NCBI RefSeq assembly: GCF_019597925.1
Contig: NZ_CP080442.1
Coordinates: forward strand, 1,654,001 to 1,718,000
DNA: 64,000 nucleotides
Direction of reading: 5' to 3'
Origin: [Clostridium] scindens
GTDB taxonomy: Bacteria; Bacillota; Clostridia; Lachnospirales; Lachnospiraceae
A program made the translations under genes and the position numbers. Below, one piece after another: positions 44,560 through 53,366 of the stretch. The number at the start of each line of letters is the position of its first letter. Positions within the stretch are counted from its first letter, which is position 1. A model generated the notes under the pieces. The model did no database searches and had not been told where the DNA came from. It worked only from the letters and a program-made list of their open reading frames with translations.

Positions 44560-46095
44560 ATGAATACAAAAGAACATGAAGTGATGAAACTGAGAGGAAG
44601 TGCAGATGTTTCTTACCTGGGGAGGACCGTGGATAAGATGATATGGGATTTCATGGAAGAAGAAGGGATTAAAGGCTTGACGCTCGCGATTGTCCAGGCG
44701 CCCTATATTCCAAGGGTTGTGGGGTATGGATATTCAGATGAAAAGCAGAAGCGCCTGGCTTCCGTGAATACGCTGTGGCCGGCAGGCCCTATTTCCCAGG
44801 GGTATGCAGCCGTAGCAGTTATGCAGCTTTATGAGGCGGGAAAACTGGATTTGGACGATCATGCCGGGAAATGGATACAGAATGTTCCGGAGGAATGGAA
44901 AAAGATTACGGTGCGTCAGCTTCTCCATCACGCGGCAGGGATCCCTGATTACAGAACAAGGGAAGCCTTTGATTCAGAGCGGGAGTGGACGTTTGGGGAA
45001 CTGCTTGAACTGATAGAAGATCAGTCTTTGGAATTCGAGCCTGGAACAGAGGTAAAGCAGAGTGCGTCAAATTTCCTTCTTCTGACTGAAATAATTGAAA
45101 GAGTTTCAGGAACTGCCTATCAGGAATATGTAAAGAAGCACCAGTTTGAACGGCTGGGGCTTTCACATACTTCCTTTACTGGGGATTTAAAACAGTTCAA
45201 ACAGGAAGATTTGAGTTTAAGCGAATATGTTCATCAGATCTTTAAGAAAGATGAAAGGTATATTGACCCAGCGGAGACAGCAGCCAGCTATCGGGATGAT
45301 GGCAGCAAATATCCGGTGATCCCCTCTTCCGCGCTTCGGGGATTTGGCGATGTGTGGGCATCTGCGCAGGATATTTCCTTTTGGGATATCGGGCTTGCCG
45401 GGGGCGTGCTGATACAGGAACCTCAGAATCGCGCGGTGGTATATGCGCCATGGAAACTGCCGGATGGGAGAACTGTACCGGCCAGTGCGGGATGGCAATT
45501 TTATAATCACAGGGGACTTATGGACATCAAGGGCTCGATAGCGGGCTACTCCTCATTTTTAAGCCGTTTTACGCATCCGGAGGAATTAGTCTGCGTGACA
45601 TTGATGGCAAATAAGGAGGGCGTGGATTTTACCAATCTGGGCAGGAAGATCGCCGGAGCCTTTGGGGATCTGCTGTCTACAAATTATGATGATACCCGCT
45701 TGTATCTGCTGGAAGGGCAGTTATCCGTTAAGGAGACGGTGCAGCGTCTTGAAAAGCAATTGAATGCATTGGATATTCCGGTATTTGCGAAATTTGATCA
45801 TGCAGAAAATGCAAAAGAGGCAGGACTTGAACTGCGTCCTACCACAGTACTGGTATTCGGCGCGCCAAAGGTAGGTACGATTCTTATGCAGGCTGACCAA
45901 AGTATTGCGCTTCATCTTCCGCTTAGGATTGCTGTTTGGGAAGATGAAGCAGGAAGCACCTGGCTGGCCTTTCCGAAAATGAAGCCTTTGGCAGAAGAAT
46001 ATGGACTTGGAAGCCATCCGATCGTAGAAAAAATGCAAAAACTTTTAGAATCACTTTTAAAGAAGGCAGCAAATTATTATGAACTTTCGTTATAA
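44560..46095 (+). CDS. Serine beta-lactamase-fold protein lacking the catalytic motif
   Basis: 511 residues of the beta-lactamase/D-alanyl-D-alanine carboxypeptidase-like fold (KLDLDDHAGKWIQNVPEEWK, ITVRQLLHHAAGIPDY, HRGLMDIKGSIAGYSSFL). Where active members have GSxSK (SxxK), this has GPISQ; the YxN-type block is QSASN. Nucleophile Ser, general-base Lys and Tyr are thus all missing. The last about 150 residues are a separate domain resembling DUF302 (a duplicated-strand fold; KFDHAENAKEAGLELRPTTV with FGAPKVGTILM). No signal peptide. Probably a binding or sensing protein rather than an esterase. Confidence 0.78.
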   Translation: MNTKEHEVMKLRGSADVSYLGRTVDKMIWDFMEEEGIKGLTLAIVQAPYIPRVVGYGYSDEKQKRLASVNTLWPAGPISQGYAAVAVMQLYEAGKLDLDDHAGKWIQNVPEEWKKITVRQLLHHAAGIPDYRTREAFDSEREWTFGELLELIEDQSLEFEPGTEVKQSASNFLLLTEIIERVSGTAYQEYVKKHQFERLGLSHTSFTGDLKQFKQEDLSLSEYVHQIFKKDERYIDPAETAASYRDDGSKYPVIPSSALRGFGDVWASAQDISFWDIGLAGGVLIQEPQNRAVVYAPWKLPDGRTVPASAGWQFYNHRGLMDIKGSIAGYSSFLSRFTHPEELVCVTLMANKEGVDFTNLGRKIAGAFGDLLSTNYDDTRLYLLEGQLSVKETVQRLEKQLNALDIPVFAKFDHAENAKEAGLELRPTTVLVFGAPKVGTILMQADQSIALHLPLRIAVWEDEAGSTWLAFPKMKPLAEEYGLGSHPIVEKMQKLLESLLKKAANYYELSL

Positions 46096-46189
46096 ATAGC
46101 GTCCCATTCCTTCCTATGGTACAATGGATACAAGACATAGAATGTACCAGCCCCGTTCATGCGGGGCCGGAGAAAAAGGAGGCATGGGA

Positions 46190-48244
46190 ATGGACGCAAG
46201 GCTAGAACCACTATTTACGCCATGGAAGATTGGAAACTGCGAGATTAAGAATCGTATCGTCTTGACCTCCATGGGAGGAACGAACCTTCTGGGGTGGATG
46301 GAAAAGAACCATTTTGACAAGGAAGGGGCACGCTTCATCATGGAGGCTGCCAAGAATAATGCGGGGCTGGTATTGCCAGGATGCCAGCCGGTGTACAATC
46401 CAATGTTCGGGCAATGGCTATATAAGAACAAGAAGATGTACGAGGATTTGAAGGCCTGGATGCCTGAGTTTCACAAGACAGGGGCAAAACTATTCGTCCA
46501 GCTGACGGCCGGATTTGGCCGGTCTTTTACGATCAGCAAGATGATGGAGAGCCTTTACGCCAACAAGTTTTTAAGGGTGGTCTCCAAGCCGTTCATGGAT
46601 CTGGACAAGATCACGGCTACGGCAAGCCCTTCTCCAAACCGGTGGTCAGACAAGGTTCCTTCGAGAGAGATGACGGTGGAGGAAATCCATGAATTTGTGG
46701 AAGCTTTCGCCAAATGCGCGAAACTGCTGCAGGAGGCGGGCGTGGACGGCGTTGAGATCCATGCGGTTCATGAGGGCTATCTGCTGGACCAGTTTACTTT
46801 GAAGTATGTGAATCACCGCACGGATGAGTATGGAGGATCTTTTGAAAACCGCTACCGCTTTGCGGTGGAGATCGTGCAGGCTATTAAGAAGGAATGTGGA
46901 AAAGAATTTCCAGTATCCTTAAGGTACAGCGTCCGCTCTATGACAAAGGGATTCCGGGAAGGCGCGCTGCCGGGAGAGGACTATGAGGAGGCAGGAAGGG
47001 ATATGGCGGAATCCGAAAAGGCGGTGAAGTATCTTCAGGATGCAGGCTACGATATGCTCAATTGCGATAATGGAACATACGATGCCTGGTATTGGGCGCA
47101 TCCGCCAATCTACATGCCGGAGAATTGTAATCTTTTGGATGTGGAGCATATCCGGAAGTTTGTGGATATTCCGGTTGTATGCGCAGGGCGGATGGATCCG
47201 CTTGCAGCGGCAGAGGCAGTCGCAGAAGGCAGGATCGACGGCGCGGGATTCGCCCGGAGGTTCCTCGCTGATCAGGCATGGGTGACCAAGCTGATGGAAG
47301 GACGAGAGGAAGATATCCGTCCCTGTATCCTGTGCCACAACGGATGCTTTAATATGTGCCATTACAAAGGGGTACCCAATGACCAGGAATTATCGGACAG
47401 CCTGCATCTGGCACGCTGCGCGGTAAATGCCGAGACCATGCAGTGGGATAAGCACTATATTAAGAAAGCGCCGACCTCTAAGAAAGTACATATTATCGGC
47501 GGCGGCATTGGCGGGATGGAGGCTGCCAGGGTTCTGAAGCTAAGAGGCCATGAACCGGTCATCCATGAAAAGAGCGATGTCCTTGGCGGTACATTTATAC
47601 CGGCAAGCGCGGAATCTTACAAAGACAAGCTGAGGGATCTGCTTGTCTGGTACAGGCGGCAGATGGAAGTGCAAAATATCGAAGTCCATCTGGGCGAAGC
47701 GGTCAGGGACATGGCTCAGTTTGGCAGTGACCCGGTGATCGTCGCAACGGGCGCGGTTCCAAGGATTCTGAAAAATGTGCCCGGCCATGAGCGGATGATC
47801 GAGGCCTGCGAGTACTTAAACGGAGCCAAAGTCGGAGACGTGGTGGCGGTGATCGGCGGAGGCCTGACGGGAAGCGAGATTGCCTATGAATTGGCGCTGA
47901 AAGGAAAGAAGCCGGTGATTGTGGAGATGAAGGATGATCTGGTCTCCCAGACGGGCGTCTGCCTGGCGAACAGTTCCTATCTGCGGGAATGGTTCGCTCT
48001 TCATCAGGTTCCGGTCTATCTGGAAACCACGCTTAAGGAAGTAAGGGAAGACTCTATCATCTGCGCCACGAAGGAAGGAAAAGAAGTGGAGATTGCCTGT
48101 AATTCGGTCATCAGTTCTGCGGGCTATATACCCAATCCTCTGCAAGGAAATGGAAAAGGGGTGCAACTGGTAGGAGACTGTCTGAAAGTAGGAAATCTCA
48201 GGTCAGTTATCTGGAGCGCATACGAGGCGGCGATGAAGGTCTGA
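46190..48244 (+). CDS. NADH:flavin oxidoreductase / 2,4-dienoyl-CoA reductase family
   Basis: 684 residues. N-terminal old-yellow-enzyme TIM barrel with FMN site (GVDGVEIHAVHEGYLLDQF), then a [4Fe-4S] motif (CILCHNGCFNMC plus a later Cys in ARCAVN), then FAD/NAD domain (HIIGGGIGGMEAARVL and AVIGGGLTGSEIAYEL). Such enzymes reduce activated C=C bonds, as in enoate reductases and the bile-acid enzymes BaiCD/BaiH. Placed right before aconitase X, it may reduce the dehydration product. Start ATG 46190 chosen from AAGGAGG spacing over 46124 and 46184. Confidence 0.88.
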   Translation: MDARLEPLFTPWKIGNCEIKNRIVLTSMGGTNLLGWMEKNHFDKEGARFIMEAAKNNAGLVLPGCQPVYNPMFGQWLYKNKKMYEDLKAWMPEFHKTGAKLFVQLTAGFGRSFTISKMMESLYANKFLRVVSKPFMDLDKITATASPSPNRWSDKVPSREMTVEEIHEFVEAFAKCAKLLQEAGVDGVEIHAVHEGYLLDQFTLKYVNHRTDEYGGSFENRYRFAVEIVQAIKKECGKEFPVSLRYSVRSMTKGFREGALPGEDYEEAGRDMAESEKAVKYLQDAGYDMLNCDNGTYDAWYWAHPPIYMPENCNLLDVEHIRKFVDIPVVCAGRMDPLAAAEAVAEGRIDGAGFARRFLADQAWVTKLMEGREEDIRPCILCHNGCFNMCHYKGVPNDQELSDSLHLARCAVNAETMQWDKHYIKKAPTSKKVHIIGGGIGGMEAARVLKLRGHEPVIHEKSDVLGGTFIPASAESYKDKLRDLLVWYRRQMEVQNIEVHLGEAVRDMAQFGSDPVIVATGAVPRILKNVPGHERMIEACEYLNGAKVGDVVAVIGGGLTGSEIAYELALKGKKPVIVEMKDDLVSQTGVCLANSSYLREWFALHQVPVYLETTLKEVREDSIICATKEGKEVEIACNSVISSAGYIPNPLQGNGKGVQLVGDCLKVGNLRSVIWSAYEAAMKV

Positions 48245-48260
48245 TAGGGGGCGGAGAACG

Positions 48261-49553
48261 ATGATGAATGATAGAATGAAACTGTCAAAAGAGCAGGAAG
48301 CGATCCTCAACGGCAGTCAGGGCGAGGTGATGGCCAAGGTGATGGAAACCCTGGTCCGCTACGGCGAATTGTTCGGGGCGGACGGGATGGTGCCGATTAC
48401 CAGCCAGTATAATCACCTGGTAACTTCTTTCGGGCTGAAAGCGCTGGGACCAGTCTATGACTTGATGGAGAAGTTGATCCATGCCGGGTGCGCGTCTTCA
48501 CAGAAATTTACTGCGGATCCAAGGCCGATGGATAAGAATGTGCCTAGTTCTTTTCTGCAGAATATCGTATTCAACCATTTTATGTACAGCAAGCAGGAGT
48601 ACTATGAAGGCCAACTGGAGAAATTAGGCCTGGTTGAGAAAGATGCGTTTACCTGTACCTGCTATATGGACGAAGTGGGAAATACGCCTAAGCAGGGAGA
48701 CATTCTTTCCTGGTCAGAATCTTCCGCGGTAGTATACGCGAATTCCGTGCTGGGAGCCAGATGCAACAGAAATTCCGGGATTATCGATCTGATGGGCTCC
48801 GTCGTGGGCTACGTGCCCCATTTCGGACTTCTGACCGATGATGGGCGCAAAGCCAGATGGATTGTTGAGATCAGGACCGCCAAAAAGCCGGAGGCCCAGC
48901 TCCTTGGCTCTGCCATCGGCATGAAAGTGATGGAAGATGTGCCCTATATCGTAGGCCTGGATAGGTGGCTTGGAACATTGGATGAAGGGACCAAGGCCTA
49001 CCTGAAGGATTTTGGAGCGGCCACGGCGTCCAACGGCGCGGTAGGGCTGTATCACGTGGAAGGAATTACGCCGGAGGCCATACAGCAGGGGCGGGAACTT
49101 CTTGTGGAAGAGCCAAACGTATATATCATTGACGATGCGGAATTGAAGCGGGTGTATGACAGTTATCCGGTGATCTGGAAGAAGAAGGATGCCAGGCCAA
49201 AACTATGCTTTATGGGCTGTCCTCATATGAGCCTGGATCAATTGACGCAATGGACGGAGAAGATCGAGCAGGGACTAAAGGAAGCCGGGAAGGAACGGGT
49301 GGCCATTCCCACCGTCTTTACTGCTGCGCCGGCAGTCCTTAAGAAGTTTGAGGAGACGCCTTACGCCTCCAGGCTTAGAAAGGCAGGGGTAGTTATCTCC
49401 TATATCTGCCCGCTGATGTATATGAATAACCCGCTCAGTGCCAGCATGCCTGTCATTACGTCAAGCAATAAGCTTCGGACTTATACAAGTGCCAGGTATT
49501 ATACGGATGAGGAGATTCTGGAACAGATTACGAAGGGAGGGAGCGCATCATGA
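48261..49553 (+). CDS. Aconitase X large (catalytic) subunit
   Basis: 430 residues of the AcnX (DUF521) family. The [4Fe-4S] Cys candidates lie in CTCYMDEVG, GARCNRNSG and MGCPHMS. Known bacterial AcnX enzymes dehydrate hydroxy acids, for example cis-3-hydroxy-L-proline; archaeal ones dehydrate mevalonate 5-phosphate. The substrate here is unknown. The stop overlaps the start of the small subunit by 4 bases (ATGA), so a heterodimer is translated together. GGGGGCGGAG precedes the start. Confidence 0.9.
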   Translation: MMNDRMKLSKEQEAILNGSQGEVMAKVMETLVRYGELFGADGMVPITSQYNHLVTSFGLKALGPVYDLMEKLIHAGCASSQKFTADPRPMDKNVPSSFLQNIVFNHFMYSKQEYYEGQLEKLGLVEKDAFTCTCYMDEVGNTPKQGDILSWSESSAVVYANSVLGARCNRNSGIIDLMGSVVGYVPHFGLLTDDGRKARWIVEIRTAKKPEAQLLGSAIGMKVMEDVPYIVGLDRWLGTLDEGTKAYLKDFGAATASNGAVGLYHVEGITPEAIQQGRELLVEEPNVYIIDDAELKRVYDSYPVIWKKKDARPKLCFMGCPHMSLDQLTQWTEKIEQGLKEAGKERVAIPTVFTAAPAVLKKFEETPYASRLRKAGVVISYICPLMYMNNPLSASMPVITSSNKLRTYTSARYYTDEEILEQITKGGSAS

Positions 49554-50008
49554 AGCGTTTTCAGGGAAGAGTCGTTACGCCGGGAAGTATTACCGCAAAA
49601 GCCTTAGTATCCCATGAGGGCCTGAATACATTGGCCTCTTTTCAAAAGGCGCTGCAGTTTGGCGATAAGAAAGCCACCTGCGGAGACCAGAATAATGCGG
49701 ACCTATATGGCAAGCAGATGGCGGGAAGAGCGCTTTGCCTGCCGAGGACGATCGGTTCCACGACTGGCGGGCTGGTGCTGTACTGTGCCTGCTCTATGAA
49801 ACGGCAGCCTGCCTGCATGCTGTTCTCCGAGCCCATTGATTCTCTGGCCGCGGCGGGGACGATTCTTGCGGATGTGTGGCTATCGGATGTGAAGATGCCG
49901 GTGATCGACTGCCTGGGCGAAGAGTTTCTTCAATATGTGAAGGATGATATGGCTATTGCGGTCAAGGACGGTGGAATTGTGGAGGTGGAGGATAAGAACA
50001 ATGTATGA
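49550..50008 (+). CDS. Aconitase X small (swivel) subunit
   Basis: 152 residues (DUF126). The swivel-domain features are visible: GRVVTPGSITAKALVSHEGLN, then LCLPRTIGSTTGGLVLYCAC, with the Ser-Thr loop that contributes to the active site. Separate small subunits are typical of the bacterial two-gene AcnX form. Overlaps the large-subunit gene by 4 and the hydrolase gene by 8 bases. Confidence 0.9.
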   Translation: MKRFQGRVVTPGSITAKALVSHEGLNTLASFQKALQFGDKKATCGDQNNADLYGKQMAGRALCLPRTIGSTTGGLVLYCACSMKRQPACMLFSEPIDSLAAAGTILADVWLSDVKMPVIDCLGEEFLQYVKDDMAIAVKDGGIVEVEDKNNV

Positions 50009-50879
50009 ACTGGTACAAGCAAAGGGAGACAGCTACTATATTCAAAGTCCAGCGAAGATTGGCGTTTTCCGATTGAATGAGACGGCTGTATGTCTGATTG
50101 ACAGCGGAAATGACAAGGATGCAGGCAGGAAGGTGCGCCAGATTCTGGAAAGGAATCACTGGACTCTGGCCGCAATCTACAATACCCATTCCAACGCCGA
50201 TCATATCGGAGGGAATAAATACCTGCAAGGCCAGAGCGGCTGCCGGATATTTGCGCCTGGGATTGAATGTGGATTTACCAATCATACGGTGCTTGAGCCC
50301 GCCTTTTTATATGGCGGGTTTCCTCCTAAGGATTTAAGGCATAAGTTTCTCATGGCGCAGGAGTGCAAGGCCGAATATCTTACGCCGGATACGCTTCCGG
50401 ATGGAATGACAGCGATTCCTCTTCCCGGACATTTTTTTGACATGATGGGATTTCGAACCAAGGATGACGTGGTATATCTTGCAGACTGCCTGTCCAGCAG
50501 GGAGACTCTGGAAAAGTACCAGATCAGCTTCCTCTATGATGTCGGGGCATACCTTGATACCCTTGACAGGGTAAAAGAGATGAAGGCCGCCATGTTTGTT
50601 CCGGCCCACGCGGAAGCGACGGAGGATATCGCGCCCCTGGCCCAGGCAAATATTGACAAAGTGCACGAGATTGCAGAGAAGATTCTGGGTGTCTGCAAGG
50701 AGGCGCTGTGCTTCGAGGATATATTGCAGCGGCTTTTCAATGATTTCTCCTTGTCAATGAATTTTGAGCAGTATGTACTAATCGGAAGCACGGTGCGTTC
50801 TTATCTTTCCTGGCTTAAGGATACTGGACGGCTGGACGTGGCTTTTGTTCATGGGAAACTGCTGTGGAAAGCGAATTGA
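50001..50879 (+). CDS. MBL-fold metallohydrolase
   Basis: 292 residues. The metal motif reads THSNADHIGG, that is HxNxDH instead of HxHxDH, followed by a later His in PLPGHFFD, Asp in YLADCL and His in VPAHAE. The replacement of one zinc ligand by Asn points to an altered metal site, as seen in some MBL subgroups. ATG 50001 overlaps the AcnX small-subunit stop, so it belongs to that operon and likely acts on the same pathway (ester, lactone or thioester). Extension to 49944 is in frame but lacks a site. Confidence 0.83.
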   Translation: MYELVQAKGDSYYIQSPAKIGVFRLNETAVCLIDSGNDKDAGRKVRQILERNHWTLAAIYNTHSNADHIGGNKYLQGQSGCRIFAPGIECGFTNHTVLEPAFLYGGFPPKDLRHKFLMAQECKAEYLTPDTLPDGMTAIPLPGHFFDMMGFRTKDDVVYLADCLSSRETLEKYQISFLYDVGAYLDTLDRVKEMKAAMFVPAHAEATEDIAPLAQANIDKVHEIAEKILGVCKEALCFEDILQRLFNDFSLSMNFEQYVLIGSTVRSYLSWLKDTGRLDVAFVHGKLLWKAN

Positions 50880-50923
50880 GGAAGGGAAAGCCTGACAATC
50901 TATAAATATGGAGATAAAAGAAG

Positions 50924-50952
50924 TCCGCTGGCATAATTGCCGGCGGATTTTT
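50924..50952 (+). terminator. Terminator of the aconitase X operon
   Basis: TCCGCTGGCA (50924-50933) pairs with TGCCGGCGGA (50938-50947; one U-G), loop TAAT, followed by TTTTT. Confidence 0.82.
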
Positions 50953-51090
50953 CATTTATAGATTTTGACTATATGTATATTGAGGAAATCAATTAGGAAT
51001 AGCCAGATGGTTATGATAACATGATAAAGAATAAAATCTTAAGGAATGAAATAGATCGAATAGATTAAGAGGAGAACAAAGTCAGACAAG

Positions 51091-51915
51091 ATGATAGGTA
51101 TAGAAGAAGTAATGCAGAGGATCAGCCTTCCGGAAGAGGCAAGAAAAACCGTACGGCATATGGACCTGACGCAGGTTGCGCTTGAAGCGTGGAGGACGTT
51201 GTTCTATGAAGACATGGAGGAATTCCTTGCGCGTTGGAATCAGCTGCCGGGCAAGCACGCGTGGGCGTTGGGATTCTATATCCGCCTTGCGGCCGAAGTA
51301 CATGACAGATATCGCGAGAAGGGAATAAAAGAGTGCGTTTATGACCAGACCTTCTATGATATTACCATCTGGTGCAAGGAATGCTATCGGAAGCACGGCG
51401 TGTATGGGCTGGAAGAACTTTGGTGGCTGGGCCAGTCCGTGAAAATGCAGCTCTTTCGGCTGGGAAGGCTCCAGTTTGAACCGATTGTCATAAATAAGCC
51501 CTTACAAGGAAAGAATAGAACCATACCGGCAGGAACGCATGTCTTGAATGTGCATATCCCTGCGGGAACTCCCTTGAATTATGAGGAATGCAAAGAATCC
51601 TTTGCATGGTCCGTACGATTCTTTGAAGGAGAATATGAGGCATATATCTGTGATTCCTGGCTGCTGTCGCCTCATCTTAAGGAAATGCTGCCTCCGGACA
51701 GCAATATCATAAGATTTCAGGAGAGGTTCGAAGTCGTCAAGGTACACTACGATTATCCCCAGGCGGAGCAGAGGATATTTGGGGAGGTGCTGGAAGATAA
51801 GGAGAGATATCCGGAAGATACCTCCCTTAGAAGAGCGGCAAAACAGTATCTGATGAAGGGAAACGATGTAGGGATTGGAATTGGTGTTATAGATGTTCCC
51901 TATAGGAATATATAG
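51091..51915 (+). CDS. Acyltransferase-domain protein (NAT_N/GNAT_C type)
   Basis: 274 residues with the layout of the two-domain GNAT-like acyltransferase family: an N-terminal helical part (MIGIEEVMQRISLPEEA) and a C-terminal half with LGRLQFEPI, the proline-rich NVHIPAGTPLNYEE and the end block EAYICDSWLLSPHLKEMLPP. Exact function is unknown. It stands alone between the AcnX operon and the sugar transporter, often a context seen for glycoside-related loci. Confidence 0.68.
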   Translation: MIGIEEVMQRISLPEEARKTVRHMDLTQVALEAWRTLFYEDMEEFLARWNQLPGKHAWALGFYIRLAAEVHDRYREKGIKECVYDQTFYDITIWCKECYRKHGVYGLEELWWLGQSVKMQLFRLGRLQFEPIVINKPLQGKNRTIPAGTHVLNVHIPAGTPLNYEECKESFAWSVRFFEGEYEAYICDSWLLSPHLKEMLPPDSNIIRFQERFEVVKVHYDYPQAEQRIFGEVLEDKERYPEDTSLRRAAKQYLMKGNDVGIGIGVIDVPYRNI

Positions 51916-51924
51916 ATTATCAAT

Positions 51925-51953
51925 TTGTGTGCCTTTGCGGTGTCATATATAAT
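51925..51953 (+). promoter_or_regulatory. Promoter of the sugar ABC transporter operon
   Basis: TTGTGT (51925-51930) and TATAAT (51948-51953), spacing 17. Confidence 0.65.
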
Positions 51954-51992
51954 GTCTTATAGACAAAAGAATATATAGGAGAGGAAGATCTT

Positions 51993-53300
51993 ATGAAAAA
52001 GAAACTGTTAAGTGTATTATTATGTGCCGCTATGGTTGGCTCTCTTGCCGCCGGATGCGGATCAAAGAATGACAAAAAAGATGCCTCAGACGGGGATGGC
52101 AAGACGGTGCTTACATTCTGGTGCCATGACAATGCCCCTTGGGTAAAGGCTTACAAAGAGATGGGCAAGAAGTTCGAGAAAGCAAATCCGGATTACAAAG
52201 TAGAGGTGCAGGAGTACCCCTTCGAAGTCTACAATGACAAGATTCAGACAGCATTGACTTCCAGCACGTCCGGCCCTGATATCATAGCGGTATGGGGAGG
52301 CCTGGCGCCTTCATTCATCCAGTCAGACGCCCTGTCCGAAGTGCCGGAGGATCTTTCCAAGGAATTAAAAGAAGACTATCTGGCGCCGACGGTTGGAATC
52401 TATCAGAAGGAAGGCAAGTATTATGGCGTTCCGATGGAATTCAATCTGGAATATGGCGGTATGATCGTTAATAAGAAGCTATTTGACGATGCGGGAATCT
52501 CATATCCTAAGACCTGGGAAGACCTTCGCAAGGTGTCCAAGGAAGTATCCAGGCAAAACGGCGAGGTCGTAGAGATGAAGGGCTTCGAGATGATTGATAC
52601 GGATGCGCTGATCTGCAACTATCTTGCAATGATCCTTCAGCAGGGAGGCCAGTATCTGCAAGAAGATGATTCCATTAATTTTGCCACGCCGGAAGGCATC
52701 AAGGCAATGGAAGAGATCCTGAGCATGGTGAAGGACGGCGAATGCGATCTGGACAACCTGACTGCCGGAGAATATTGCTACAACGACGTCTATCAGGATA
52801 AGGGCTACATGTCTTCTGTCGGCTCCTGGGCAATCGGCGAGGGAACAGATTCCTATGATCTGACATATGGAGAAGACTTCGAATATGTGCCGGTTCCGCA
52901 GTATGGCGAGAAGATGGCATTTGCATCCGAGACGGGATGGGGAATCATGGTTCCGGATAACGGAAAGAACAAAGACGCTGCCTGGGAATTTGTCAAGTTC
53001 TTCAGCGAGCCGGAGAATCTGGTACAGCACAATATCGCATGCAACCAGCTTCCGCCGAGAAAATCCTTGCTGGACAGCGAAGAGTATAAGGAGGCAATGC
53101 CGAATATCGCGTTCCTGCTGGATATTCTTCCTAGCGGACAGTGGATGGGACCTTATAATACCTCCGATATGCGTGAGATCTTCGACCAGATGTTTATCGG
53201 GCTTTGCCAGTCAGACAATCCGGATATCGAAGGAGCGTTAAAGGAAGCGTCTGAGAAGATAACAGAGGAATGCCAGATAGGCTATTCGATGGATGAATAG
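51993..53300 (+). CDS. Sugar ABC transporter substrate-binding lipoprotein
   Basis: 435 residues. Lipobox LAAGC after a classic signal peptide; family 1 extracellular solute-binding protein (VLTFWCHDNAPWVKAYKEM, then YKVEVQEYPFEVYNDKIQTA cut here as KVEVQEYPF; GPDIIAVWGG; GWGIMVPDNGKNKDAAWEF). Binds an unknown oligosaccharide or sugar derivative for the CUT1 permeases that follow. AGGAGAGGAAG precedes the ATG. Confidence 0.92.
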   Translation: MKKKLLSVLLCAAMVGSLAAGCGSKNDKKDASDGDGKTVLTFWCHDNAPWVKAYKEMGKKFEKANPDYKVEVQEYPFEVYNDKIQTALTSSTSGPDIIAVWGGLAPSFIQSDALSEVPEDLSKELKEDYLAPTVGIYQKEGKYYGVPMEFNLEYGGMIVNKKLFDDAGISYPKTWEDLRKVSKEVSRQNGEVVEMKGFEMIDTDALICNYLAMILQQGGQYLQEDDSINFATPEGIKAMEEILSMVKDGECDLDNLTAGEYCYNDVYQDKGYMSSVGSWAIGEGTDSYDLTYGEDFEYVPVPQYGEKMAFASETGWGIMVPDNGKNKDAAWEFVKFFSEPENLVQHNIACNQLPPRKSLLDSEEYKEAMPNIAFLLDILPSGQWMGPYNTSDMREIFDQMFIGLCQSDNPDIEGALKEASEKITEECQIGYSMDE

Positions 53301-53306
53301 ATAAGA

Positions 53307-53342
53307 GGCAGGGAATTCTTTGGGGGGATTCTCTGCCCCTTT
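53307..53342 (+). other. Intercistronic stem-loop after the binding-protein gene
   Basis: GGCAGGGAAT (53307-53316) pairs with ATTCTCTGCC (53328-53337; one G-U), followed by CCTTTC. The poor T run suggests an mRNA-stabilising or partial terminator structure, which would keep binding-protein levels above permease levels. Confidence 0.65.
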
Positions 53343-53366
53343 CATATGACGGAAGGAAATGAACCA

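Noticed and set aside
46190..48244. Bile-acid enzyme BaiCD/BaiH
   Set aside because: The family is the same, but no other bai-type gene is nearby and the operon is built around aconitase X, so the bile-acid role is not supported.
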